Below, in pieces: positions 32,927-43,480 of a stretch of 64,000 bases of DNA (position 1 is its first letter; every line of letters begins with the position of its first letter). The position numbers and the translations under genes were made by a program. The stretch is from Locusta migratoria (Eukaryota; Arthropoda; Insecta; Orthoptera; Acrididae), in contig CM048750.1 of assembly GCA_026315105.1 (NCBI GenBank), positions 267,025,151 through 267,089,150 of the forward strand, written 5' to 3'. The notes beneath the pieces were generated by a model. The model saw only the letters and a program-made list of their open reading frames with translations, did no database searches and was not told where the DNA came from.

Positions 32927-34262
32927 CTAAACAATACAATATACATCAGTTATGATAAAAAATTCAACAAAGCCTATATACATTTCAATTTTAATACATA
33001 TTTGAAATACACATCTGGATGCTAACATCACAATAAGACCGATAACCTTTTTATTCTGATGAATAATCCCATACGGATTATTGGCCTCATAAGTGGAAGT
33101 ATCGAATTCTTCACCAATATGTTTCATTACTGCATATGGATCGCAGTTTTTCACCCAGTAGGTGAAACTATCTGTATCCACATACAGTAAATTTCGTTCC
33201 ACAAAGTGAGGCTTATCAATCTCATAGTGGAACCAGCACATGTGGAGTTTGGACAGATCAAGTTTACACATACCCAGGTAGATAGGTTTTGTGAAATCTA
33301 TTGAAGTCTTCATTATCTCCACAGCACCAATTTTTTTATTAAATATGGTGAGCCTCTTAAAGTTTGGTGACACAAATTTCGCACATCATAACGTCAATTC
33401 CAGCTCATCCTAATTTTAACACCACATTCATGTCTTACATTCTGCATTGCATTCCCGAAAATGGAATTAGTCACAAGCTTATAAAAATCTTTTTCAGAAT
33501 CATTATTTGCTGTATTTAGTTCAATGTACTGCTGCAACAATGGGGATTTGTTGAAGGATATAGCTCGCGTGATTCTAATAAGTTCCATTCCCATTTTGAT
33601 GCAAGGCTGCAGATTACAGTAATGAATAATGTACATCTGTTTATTTGCAACAATTGACATCAACTTGGGGATGGAACCCTTGGCTTCCAGTGGAACTAGT
33701 TGCTCTGGGCATAATGGCAAGTCTGTTGCCTCATCATGTAAACTAACTGGATATGCAATATCTGCCTCTATTACACAGCCAAAATCAGATTCCTTGGAGA
33801 GACGCATTAATTTTCCACTTAATCCCTCTAAGTCTTCTTTGGAACACCCACTGGAAACATCCAACCAGCAAAGGCTACATTATTGTGTGTCCATACAAGT
33901 TATTTGCATCCAAATATAAAATACAACTTGCATTGAGGAATGCGTCGTTCCTTGCACCCATGTGTGGGTTATTTGCCTTAGAGTGCCAACGAATACAACG
34001 GCAAAGCCACCCTGTATCGCAAGCTCAAAGAAGAGAAGCATATCAGCATTGGTCAAAAGTTTCATGTTACACTTCATCTTCTTGGGCATTGCATCCCAAC
34101 ACAACCCAGGTGCCGTATAACAGAAGGTGGGAACCAAGGAGTATGTGGTCATGTATATACTCCCTAAACTTCTCAAAAACAACCGCAAGTAAGTGCACAT
34201 CTGTGTCCATATATAGCCTCACGTATTCACCTAAATTGGAGGTACTGAATTGACCACATTTA
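32927..34262 (-). pseudogene. Maverick/Polinton-type protein-primed DNA polymerase B fragment
   Basis: Minus-strand frames in order: LGEYVRLYMDTDVHLLAVVFEKF and TYSLVPTFCYTAPGLCWDAM (exonuclease/TPR1 side), ADMLLFFELAIQGGF, FYKLVTNSIFGNAMQNVR (motif B of the palm), and YVDTDSFTY (motif C, the DTDS catalytic pair) at about 33180. This order matches the family B polymerases encoded by Polintons and adintovirus-like elements. Frameshifts split it into at least three pieces. No neighbouring Polinton capsid, ATPase or integrase genes were recognised, so this is an isolated relic. Confidence 0.8.
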
Positions 34263-34489
34263 GTTCACTTTAATTCATTGTCAATCAAAAGTCACTTTCC
34301 AGCCAAAGCAAAGTAATTAAAACAAAACATCAATTGTCAAATAACAAAATGTGTTTGTATATTCTACTTAAAAAGGGGTAAAATTTTACAGATCATGTCA
34401 CAGTGTAGTGTTGAGCGTTCAGATGTTGGTAGCGGCTGGAGAAATCAGAATCGTATAGACGGATGGGATTACTTTTTCGTGCTGACCAT

Positions 34490-34575
34490 GAAGTAAATAA
34501 TTAATGCTGTTCCTGCTCTGTGGTTGAAAGGTTCTCTACGTACCCATGTCTGCTCAATAAATTAACTGTAATACT
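34490..34575 (+). repeat. Short dispersed repeat 'TTCCTGCTCT', copy 1
   Basis: It shares AATTAATGCTGTTCCTGCTC, TGGTT-AAAGGTTCTC and CTCAATAAATTA blocks with copies near 38185-38265 and 43050-43120, plus an inverted copy near 42920-42985. The family is unknown. Confidence 0.6.
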
Positions 34576-35210
34576 CACTGGAAAAATTAAAAAAGTCATC
34601 CGGAAAAAATACACCATGACTGCCGTACTTCATATATACAGCGGCCATAGCCAACACCTTAATACAAAACACGCAGTGACATGAACTTTACAATTAAGCT
34701 TAAAAAGGCAGTAGTGAATCTCCCTGGATACCATATATTATCATGTGATTGACTAATGACATCAGCAGACAACTCCTGCCATTTTCATCCATTGCTATCA
34801 TCAAAAAGCTAGGCCAACATTGTAAGTAAAATTTAACTAAGTGTACCGATTATTGACTGAACAGAGTAATAATGGACTCTAAATCACTATAGGGTACATA
34901 ATAAATGGAAAATTTAATAATGTAACAAACTAAACACAGACTACGCTTTAGTATTGTAAAATAAAGTTGCATGAATGGTTTGATAATGAATCATGAATGG
35001 AATGAAGAAAACAGCATGGGTGAATTCTATTATAGATCACACTGCTCTGTCACAGTGCAAATATTGGCAATGCCCCTGAAAGAATGGCAGTAAATTTGTG
35101 CTAAAGTCTTGATCAGCGGCATGGGGAGCGTCGTGGTGCGTCCGTAGCAGTATTAGGTTGGCAATGTAGTACATTTTGAGTAGCCTACTGCTTATAACTT
35201 CGATTTTAGG

Positions 35211-35385
35211 AATATGTCATGATTTTAAAGTTTCTGGTTAGGCAGGAACCTAAGAGTACAGCTTCAATTATTGTGCGCAAATGTTATGATTTTTATGAAC
35301 ATATCATGATTGTAATAGATGTGGTTAGGCAGGAACCGAAGAGTACAGATTAAATTGTTGCAAGCATTCTAACATATCATGAACA
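35211..35385 (+). repeat. Two-unit tandem repeat, period ~88 bp
   Basis: The block GGTTAGGCAGGAACC followed by AAGAGTACAG occurs near 35236 and again near 35324. Each is preceded by a TATGTCATGATT or TATCATGATT motif. The copies are diverged. Confidence 0.75.
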
Positions 35386-36286
35386 TTGAAGAAATTATAG
35401 TAATTCGTATCATTTGAGAGACAGACACACGTATTTCTATTTACGTAACAACACAGAGTTACATCTGAACAGAAAGACAGTGCATGTGGAGAAATGTAGT
35501 TCTGTAGTGTGCGATGTTCTACATTCGAATACTGTGATTCATTTCGAAAATGAAATCATTGAAACATGATGTTAAAACATTGACTTTTCACATCTTGTAA
35601 ACATTGTGTGCCACCATTCATCCCAGCATACACAGTGACTGTTGCCAACAGTGCCGTATCACATAGGCCATGTCGCTGATGGAGACTTTTCCCATCAATT
35701 TGTATCTGAAAATGGAATGGAAGGGAGAAACACTGGTTGCAGTGACGGGCCATATCTTTTATCAGTTGAATACAATGCTGTGTCTAAGTTTTACTTGTAA
35801 ATATTAAACTTCTTGCATTAAGGTGGAGCTTTATCTTAGCAACTGTTGTCACAAAATGATGAACTTGTCAGCCACTTTAAAATTATTTTCCTTTTGAAGT
35901 AACATAACTGTTAAGGTTCTACTTACCTATCCCTGGGCCACTGAAACATTGCACTTGACGTTTTGCGTTATAGCTAGTTAAGTTGACAACACTGATATAG
36001 CAATGTTGCAACACTAGCCTCTATACACAGAGCGGACAAAAGGGTTTTAAGTTGCATCCCGTAAATGTAAGCTATTGAGCAATAAAAGTACATATAATAA
36101 TTCGTTCTTGACCTGCTACCACAAAGTAGCAATTAATTAATGGCATTGTAATGTAGACAAGAGCACAACAATACACACCTTACAATAACAAAGCAAAGAA
36201 ATATAGAAAATAACTCTTTGATCCTGACAGATACGAATAAACAATATTCAAGATAGTAACTTCTCTATCTATATTTTATAATCGCA

Positions 36287-36664
36287 ATGAATTTCACCCA
36301 CCAATTTACAGTGACAATGGTGCAATTCCATTCAGCTCCCCACCTTCACTGTTATCATCACTGCCAAAATTGTCTTTATCAAGACAAATCATTAACTGTT
36401 CATGATGCAATATGTAGGCATATTTATGCATACTACGGCAGGAAGGAATACCCTACTGTAGCAAAGTTATTGATTTCACTAAAAGAAAGCGAACTTTTCA
36501 CAGATGGAAAAACTTCACTTAAAGTGGTACTTAGCAGTATTTGTGGTAAAACTGCCCACGTTATTAGCATGGCACTTATGTTGGCAACTTTGCCGCAAGT
36601 GGCAACTGGAGATTCGGGTGCTATGTGCCCTCACATTAAAAAAAGAGCTGTGGTGAATACATAG
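36287..36664 (+). pseudogene. Possible DNA-transposase N-terminal fragment
   Basis: The 125-codon frame includes ICRHIYAYYGRKEYPTVAKL followed by ESELFTDGKTSLKVVL. This resembles the start of insect Tc1/mariner-like transposases that open with 'R-IH-Y--RKE-PT--KLL'. No DDE residues follow. The C-terminal part is not recognisable, so the assignment is weak. Confidence 0.35.
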
Positions 36665-36669
36665 ATATT

Positions 36670-37562
36670 CTGTACTATCACCAAAATTTGCAGCATGTGG
36701 GCAACAGACTCTGCAGTTTAGCTGTATTTGTTTCCAGTTAAAAAAACTAGATGGACGTAAAATCCTGTTAGAAAAGGTGCATATTTTTATGGCTCAAAGC
36801 ACAAACTTTTTTTTTATATTCACTGATAAAAAAAAAAAAGCCTGTTACACCTATATATTATCCCTCTCATTGTCTGTGCTGCCCAAATCAGTTTTTCAAC
36901 GTGCCATCCATTCCTGTGGATAAACTTGTTGAACAAACGTGCTCGACCCCCCCCCCCCCCGCCCACCCCCCCCAAGATACAGCATCCTGCTTGTAATACT
37001 CACGAGTTCTCTGCAGTAACTCTAGTGCCTGGCTGTTCAGTGGTACACCTTGATGCAGAGAACTGTCACTAGACAAACATCTTTTCAGTGACATTATCCA
37101 ATTACTTGAACTCAGAAAGTCAAGTTAAACCACTCACATTAAAACAAATTACAGTGTGAAAAGCAACGTAAACACACGGTAGACACAATATACAAGGTTG
37201 TTTATGGTAGCACTGAACAAAGCTCGCAGCGCGGGAACTTCAACGTCACGGCACATGACCATCGGAAGTGTTTACTGAGCTGTAATTCGATCATTCCTAG
37301 CGACTAGTGCCTCACACTTCTTGCTTTTCACTTGTTATTTGTAAACGTCAAGTGCAAAGTTTTAGTTGCCCGGGTTTACAATGTGTATAAAAGAGAAAGC
37401 TTTTATCTTCCTCCTCATTTCACAAAACTTCAGTGTCAATAATTGTACTACAGTAAAAGAGACTAGTGGTTTTCCCTAGACCAAATATATTAGTATTACC
37501 CTCAAAGCCTACGAAGGAACTTACAAATTACAGATCTAGAGGCATAATATAAAATTGGAAAG
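36670..37562. other. Non-coding interval with poly-C tract (36947-36974)
   Basis: It contains a C-rich run and AT-rich sequence. A TATAAAAG (37386) followed by TCAGTG (37430) is present, but the spacing is wrong for a core promoter. No gene is supported. Confidence 0.5.
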
Positions 37563-37960
37563 TCCAGGTTGGAATAAATAATATAGTGAGGACAGTTTAC
37601 TACTCACCGCAAAGACGTGGCGACGAGCTGCGACAGGCACATACAAAAGACACACACATACAACACATTCAGCTGGCCATGGCCTTCTTCAGAAATAAGG
37701 CACTCACGCAATCACAAGGCACACAACACAGTCATACAACCATCACCTCCGACTGCCACACTTCGAATCACGCTCTGCAGCGAATCGGGGACGGGAGGGG
37801 AGGGGAGGGGGAGGGGATAGAAAGGTTACGTCACGGTGGTGGGGATGGGTTAGATGGGAATAACGAGATGCAGCTTAGGAATCAATTGGAAGCCACATCG
37901 GTGATTTGTGTGTCCCTAGCCTACCCCAGATATCCAACTGGGGAAAGGGGACCTACAGCT
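37563..37960 (-). mobile_element. Penelope-type terminal sequence, hammerhead-like core degenerate
   Basis: The block shares its layout with 46775-47170 in opposite orientation: a GGGGAGGGGAGG/CCCCTCCC-rich side, a CACA-rich part, and a stem-loop GGCCATGGCC next to CTGAAGA. The GAAA that should follow stem II is changed, so the ribozyme core is broken. Confidence 0.6.
37671..37692 (-). ncRNA. Hammerhead-like motif, degenerate
   Basis: The minus strand reads CTGAAGA, then AGGCCATGGCC (stem II), then AGCT where GAAA is expected. It is homologous in position to the intact-looking motif at 47084. Confidence 0.4.
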
Positions 37961-38049
37961 TAACGTGCAATCTGAACCACATGTCGTTTCTGGTGACTCT
38001 TCACATCGTTGGAAGGTGAAGGATGGGTTAAAATGCAGACTAACAAAAT

Positions 38050-38140
38050 CCGAGGTCCGGCAGGGTTTCAAATGCATGACCCTTCAGTTTCCAGTTGAGT
38101 GCTTTACCCCAAGGCCACTGGGCCCCGACTCGACACAATG
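38050..38140 (-). repeat. tRNA-like SINE fragment
   Basis: On the minus strand GTGGCCTTGGGGTAAAGC resembles a tRNA A box, and about 45 bp later CATTTGAAACCCTGCC resembles a B box. No target duplication was found. It differs from the four + strand SINEs. Confidence 0.45.
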
Positions 38141-38534
38141 TGACCAATCATGACTCAGCCATTTATATTAAACATTAAGTAGATAATTAATGCTATTCCT
38201 GCTCTTTGGTTCAGAGGCTCTTTGATTAACATTGTCCACGCAGTAAATAAATTACCTGCTTAAAGTGAGCCTTTCATAAAAAAAAACTGTTGAGGTAATA
38301 TGACACTGGGCCATCAGGGGTCAAAGCAGAAAGGCTTGTATCAACCACTCCACTGGACACCTAATTATTATCTGCATGCCTTTATTAAATACATGTTAAA
38401 ATACATCGAATACACATGATCACATTTTGAAATAGCACTACACATATTAATTAATAATGCATTCTGTATAACAAATGCTCAAATTCAAGAAGAAATTAAA
38501 AGATAAGTAGAATTATGCATAAATTATATAATGA

Positions 38535-38583
<49 letters not shown>

Positions 38584-40320
38584 TATTGAAGTTAATGTGA
38601 CTTTTCACAGAGCATCTTTATCAATTAAAAGAATGTGTAATTTTAGAATACATTTCTGGAGAATCAGCGATCGTTAATGAAATTACATTTTAAAAAACAC
38701 AGTGTCAATCGCAAGAGAATTAAAAGAGAACAAAAATTCTCTTGCGATCGACCCTTGTTTTTTAAAATATAAAAGAATGTATATGTGCAGGCCTTACTTG
38801 AAGTGCAATATTTTTCTGGTACTGATTCTCTCTTCTAGTTTTGGGGAATTTCAATTAAAAAAACAAATTATAATTTTCTGTTCTTTTTTTTCTGCCCCCC
38901 TCCTCCCCCCCCCAATCAAGCACATGCATGGTGTAAAATATATCCCACTCCAGCTTTGACATGTTGGTAGAAATGTTAATAATTTCTACAACTATCACCT
39001 TCCACAAAGCACTATCAGCTGTCCCTCCTGGTGACAATGTTTATTTTTCCCAGTTTGATGCACTGTTTTCTTCAGTAGAGGTATATCTTTTACAACCTAA
39101 ATAAAAATACTCTTGTGTGTGTGAGTCAATGAAGTCACTGATCTTCTGGAATAGATTTGAGATTCAAAGAAAATAAAATACACAGCAGCTTAACACATTT
39201 CAAGGTGTGTTCATAATTCATATATCGGACATGAGATAGACAAAGATGATTCAGAGAAAAGTGGCTTTAATTTCTCACAGAAGCTAGGCTATAAAGGAAT
39301 AAGTAACAATTTCATACTCTTTGAAAACCCAATTAGAAAGAACAAGAGGAAATTTTATCATATTATCTTCAGTGAGATACCTCACCAAAGAAAGAGCTGC
39401 AAAACTACATGCAAGATTTGGTGCAGTCTAATGTGTAAGAACATTAATTTTCAGTTTGTGAAGAATGTATTGGCAATGATTATGATTAGACATAAGAGGC
39501 AAATAGGTACTCCAGAATACACTGCTTCTACGATACGTAATTTTTATCACTATGGGAGGTGAGTGTTTATATCTTTAAAAACACCTATTAGAATATTCTA
39601 ATATTTACAAATACTTCGCAATTTACAGAGTAGTTTGACGAGCAAAAATTCTAACTGGAGTAAAAAATCTCCACGTATAAGGCTTAAAGGTGGTTCTGTT
39701 CTATATGTGTACACAACAATACAATTTAAAAATGTAAAATTTGTTTTGCACAGTGACTCGAGAAATATAACTACTCGAAGCTTAAACGAGGGGGAGTAGG
39801 TGTCAGCTGTTTGCTATCCAGTGACACGTAGATAGTTTAATACTTACCACATATACATAGTACCTTTTAAGATGCAGTTCGGCCGTGTTTTATGTGATAA
39901 TCATGTGCAATTACTTTCGAAAGAATTGTCAAGAATGACTTGTACTGCGTTTATGTAGATGTAAAATCTGGTACTGCGCAACTGTATTTTCGGATTTATA
40001 CCATAGTGACAATGCTTGTAACTTCTTATCACACATATAAAATAGTTCAATCAATAGAGAGGAGGAACCAAGGAGTTTTAACCTCTTTCCTGACTGAACT
40101 ACAATACAATTCATGACATCTCATCGCCATTGTTTACTGTTTACTTCACTTCCTGTGAGATACTTTGACATGGCCGTGTCAAGAGCAAAGAGATATTTAT
40201 TACATATGATATAAAATATCAAAAGCAATTTGTTTTGTTAGTCTTTCCCAGACAAACTAGGAATATACAACTGTGAAAGGTGAAAGTGTAAACTGATTAT
40301 TCCGTCTATTTAGTTTCTTA
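38141..40320. other. Non-coding AT-rich interval upstream of striatin
   Basis: It holds a dispersed-repeat copy (38185-38265), a (CA)n run (38536-38579) and a 35-bp-arm palindrome (38687-38768). No gene is recognised. Confidence 0.6.
38687..38768. repeat. Palindrome, arms ~34 bp, MITE-like
   Basis: The left arm ATTTTAAAAAACA...GCAAGAGAATT pairs with the right arm AATTCTCTTGC...TTTTTTAAAAT. The loop is a short AAAAGAGAACAAAA. The arms are only slightly diverged. Confidence 0.85.
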
Positions 40321-40321
40321 T

Positions 40322-40664
40322 GGTCGCGAGTCGCGACCCGTGTCCAAATTCAAGCTCATTGCCCGTGTCACATATACTACAACGAAATCTTTGATGTGAC
40401 CGTGACGGAAAGAGCCGAGTGGAGCAGCAGAAATTCCGAGGCGAGCCGAAAGCCAGTCTGTATTCTCCTCCATGAATGCGGTTGACAGTAGTCAGTTGAG
40501 TGTCACAACACGTAATTGTCGTAATAATTTGGAAATACTGACAAAGAGCGTGTGTAAATAATGTGAGAGAATGACATCTTAGTAGTGGATTGTTGTTTAA
40601 GTATTAGATTTCATCAGTAAGTATTAATTAGAGCTCATGAAGTTGCTTTAATGGCGGCCATGTC
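40322..40664 (+). promoter_or_regulatory. Striatin promoter region and 5' UTR
   Basis: CpG density rises here compared with the flanks. An 8-bp-arm palindrome GGTCGCGAGTCGCGACC lies at 40322-40338. An arthropod initiator TCAGTT occurs at 40492-40497, giving a plausible 5' UTR of about 170 nt. No TATA box is seen at the right spacing, as is usual for broadly expressed genes. A short upstream ORF (40651-40668) overlaps the start codon. Confidence 0.5.
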
Positions 40665-40668
40665 ATGA
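40651..40668 (+). promoter_or_regulatory. Upstream ORF overlapping the striatin start (ATGA)
   Basis: ATG GCG GCC ATG TCA TGA encodes five residues. Its TGA (40666-40668) overlaps the main ATG (40665-40667) as ATGA. Such an overlap could allow termination-reinitiation, or leaky scanning to the in-frame Met at codon 12. Confidence 0.6.
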
Positions 40669-40901
40669 AGATATCCAGCCAGTGCGGTGGATCTACAATG
40701 GAAGATAGTTCTCCGTCACAAAATCATAATGGACAATTGGGACCATCTGGTGGTGGAGTCAACGTAGGAAATAAGCAGAATGAAGAAGGGAGTCAAATAA
40801 CTCAATATTCTATACCGGGAATATTGCATTTCATTCAACATGAGTGGGCAAGGTTCGAAATGGAGAGATCGCAATGGGAAGTGGATAGAGCCGAATTGCA
40901 G
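40665..40901 (+). CDS. Cka: Striatin (STRIPAK scaffold), coding exon 1
   Basis: The exon encodes 79 residues, starting MKISSQCGG; an in-frame Met at codon 12 (MEDSS) is an alternative start. After a low-complexity Gly/Asn/Gln N-terminus comes YSIPGILHFIQHEWARF (residues 48-64), the hallmark of striatins. FIQHEWARF (56-64) is the caveolin-binding-type motif, and the coiled coil follows (FEMERSQWEVDRAELQ). The exon ends at a clean donor, CAG then GTAAAT (phase 0). Striatins hold PP2A and GCKIII kinases in the STRIPAK complex in the cytoplasm; the Drosophila orthologue is Cka. The frame has no lesions and continues directly in exons 2 and 3. Confidence 0.93.
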
Positions 40902-41129
40902 GTAAATATTGACTTAATATATGGTTTAGAGGTTGACACACACTTTTGTTATCTGTGTACAGTACTGCCATCTTCAGGACATCAAATTTTTATGTAGTGT
41001 TACATTCATGACACATTTGGTTTGGCCTACTAGTAGGCCAACGACTCAGTTGGTTCCAAGTGTTGAGTTTAACATGTACTACAAAATGACACATGTGTTT
41101 GGTGATTGAATTTATTGCTGTCCACACAG

Positions 41130-41233
41130 GCCAGGATAGCGTTTCTTCAGGGTGAAAGAAAGGGTCAAGAAAATTTGAAAAATGATCTGGTCCGCAGAAT
41201 AAAAATGTTGGAATATGCCCTCAAACAAGAAAG
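41130..41233 (+). CDS. Cka: Striatin coding exon 2 (coiled coil)
   Basis: The acceptor CACACAG precedes the exon and the donor GTACAT follows. The 104-bp exon begins ARIAFLQGERKGQENLKNDL and continues VRRIKMLEYALKQE, nearly identical to animal striatins. It forms the dimeric coiled coil that binds the PP2A A subunit. It ends in phase 2 with an AG that is completed to an Arg codon by exon 3. Intron 1 is 228 bp. Confidence 0.95.
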
Positions 41234-41313
41234 GTACATACATATTAATTGATAGTGTAGTTTGGCCAATAAGACTGCGGTTTTTGGTACTAATAGTAAG
41301 ACTCTTGTTGCAG

Positions 41314-41478
41314 AGCAAAGTATCATAAGTTGAAGTATGGTACAGAATTACAGCAAGGCGATGTGAAACCACCAATTTTTGATGAACCAGGCGGGCCTGA
41401 AGCACCAGTCGATGGAGAGGCCCCTTTCACTACTGTAAGCAATGTTAGTTGGAGGCAAGGCAGGCAGCTTCTAAGACA
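41314..41478 (+). CDS. Cka: Striatin coding exon 3
   Basis: The acceptor TTGTTGCAG opens the exon and the strong donor CA then GTGAGT closes it in phase 2. The product begins RAKYHKLKYGTELQQGDVKP and ends SWRQGRQLLRQ, the conserved end of the striatin N-terminal region. The linker between them is lineage-specific. The next conserved segment (starting YLQEVGY in other animals) was not found downstream in this window. Calmodulin-binding and WD40 regions must therefore be encoded beyond it. Intron 2 is only 80 bp. Confidence 0.94.
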
Positions 41479-43316
41479 GTGAGTAGCAAAATCTATTGCT
41501 CTTGTTATGGGATGAAAACAGTGGAATAGGAATGTGTGATTAAAACTTTGTTTTGTAAACAAAAGGAATCAAAAGTCATATTTCTATGTATCAAGTAAAT
41601 ATTTTTATCGGGCAATATGAGTGAAGCTCAGAACACAAGTGATATTGTAACAATTAATTTTTTCTGTTCATGGCATTTGAAACAAGATGAAGTTATTGTA
41701 AAGAAACAGATAAACCACATGCAGTGTATATAACCTGCATATAATTTGTCACTTTTTAGCTATTGCACCTATAGACCTAGGTGAACTTCAAAATGATTTG
41801 TTTGACATTATATAGCCATAATTGCCACTCCCCGTCTCTCAACAGTACAAAAACTTCGGTGTTGTTTTTTTCATTGGTCCAGTTTTAGGATAAGCAAAAA
41901 TAAGGTACCACTGGATAGATGAAAATTGAGAACATCCATTACAAACAAAAAAGATAATGTAGACATGCTTAGTTTTTTAGTTTGTTTGATCAATATTGAA
42001 GAAAAAATATTTTATGTCAAGAAATAACAACAAAATTGCGTGTAACATTCAAAAATAATTTAATTAGGAATGTTTTTAAGTGCTGCTGCCTGTGGGGCAA
42101 TTTTCATTTCTCCTATTCTGTTGCTGTATGGGAGACAAATGGATTAAAATCTTCTGGTAGGAAGGTTGGGAACTCATTCAGTGATATTTAATACTTCAGT
42201 CAGCTATCTTATTGTATAATTTTTCTGCATTAGTTTTCCTCTTTTAATGAGGTTAAGCCTTGTTTGTGAGGTTCTTTTTCTTAAGGTTATAAATGCTCTG
42301 TGCTGTTTTTACATTTTAAAGCTTTTAAAATGTGTAAAAAAACGAAGCCCTTCAATGAATTCATGTTGGTTGAAGGATTTTAGAGCAATAGTAAAGTTAC
42401 TATTAAGTTGTATGAATGCTCAACTTAAAATTTTTGACTTGAAAGATGTAAGCAAGATGTTACATTTGACAGATGAAATGATTATTTGTACAATTTCAGA
42501 ATCTGTCACAAAAAAGATCTTTAGCTAGCCTATGTCAGTAAAGTGTTCATGTAGAATTTGACTTTGTGATGACTGACTCTTTTGCAGTGATATTAGTACC
42601 GTATGTGCTGTGTGATTGTTTGCTTTCATGTGATTGAGTATGGTCCCTGACTTGCAGAAGAAATATGTGAATCTGCCTGAATTCATGTCTTGAATGCGGT
42701 CTTCTGATACTGTTGCGACACGGTTATTAAACATTTTCAGTAATTTGGTAGAATGCTTGCAATTTTACAAGCAATATTTATTGAAGTTGCGGCTGCAACG
42801 GAGCAATATATCAAAAAGTCTAGCATTATAGCCAAATATATTAGTAATTATGACATTCACAACAGCAGTTCTCGATATAGGAAATGTTTGCTTTACACTG
42901 ATAGTTAATTTACTTGACTGGACAAGGGTCCATCAAGAACCTGTAAACTGTAGAGCAGGAACAGCATTACTTATTTCAACACAAAGACTTGTTCTATTTG
43001 AAAATCCACTCACGATGAACGAAGAGAATAATCTTTCGTGTTAATGATGAATTAATGGTGCTCCTGCTCTATGGATGAAAGGTTCTTGGTGTACCTTTGT
43101 TCGCTCAGTATATTATTACGGGTAGATTGTTTCGTTTATCCCTCCCTCAAGTTGCACCTTCGATATATATTTTTTGCAAGTGTTCTACTAACGTACCATG
43201 TTCCCTCTCTTTTTTGGCAATGTAAACATATCACATTGATTGATGTTAATGTTTTTAGATCAGCATATTGCAGTTTTTTTAATTGATATGGAATAAAATG
43301 TATTGGTGAATAAGTG
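41479..43316 (+). other. Striatin intron 3 (start), no other gene seen
   Basis: AT-rich sequence without recognised exons. A dispersed-repeat pair forms an inverted repeat at about 42920-43115. Confidence 0.55.
42920..43115. repeat. Inverted pair of the 'TTCCTGCTCT' dispersed repeat
   Basis: The left arm (GGTCCATCAAGAACC ... GAGCAGGAACAGCATTA ... AACAC) pairs with the right arm (GTGTTAATG ... GCTCCTGCTCTA ... AGGTTCTTGGTGTACC). Arms are about 62 bp with a spacer of about 65 bp. The right arm matches the single copies at 34490 and 38185. Confidence 0.7.
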
Positions 43317-43331
43317 CACTCAGTTTACATT

Positions 43332-43463
43332 TTACATCCAAGTAGTTAATAGTTCCCGATGTACTTTCTGATTTGCAATCTAGTAGCGATTTGATTTAGC
43401 AAAGAAATGGTATCAAATTGGGAATCAGAAAACATCGAGAACCATTAACTAAATGGGTGTAAC
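43332..43463. repeat. Palindrome, arms ~45 bp
   Basis: TTACATCCAAGTAGTTAAT, then TTCCCGATGT-TTCTGATT, pairs with AATCAGAAAACATCGAGAA, then ATTAACTAAATGGGTGTAA. The arms are imperfect. It directly precedes the MITE at 43481. Confidence 0.75.
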
Positions 43464-43480
43464 ACTTTTATGTAGTCTAT

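Larger units (their letters stand above)
34263..36286. other. Non-coding AT-rich interval
   Basis: It contains one member of a short dispersed repeat (about 34490-34575) and a two-unit ~88-bp tandem repeat (35211-35385), both described separately. No gene is supported. Confidence 0.6.

Noticed and set aside
37386..37435. TATAAAAG followed by TCAGTG, looking like a core promoter
   Set aside because: The spacing (about 46 bp) is too long for TATA-Inr and no gene follows.
41112..41562. Minus-strand frames opposite striatin exons 2 and 3
   Set aside because: Shadows of the conserved + strand exons, which have correct splice sites and phases.
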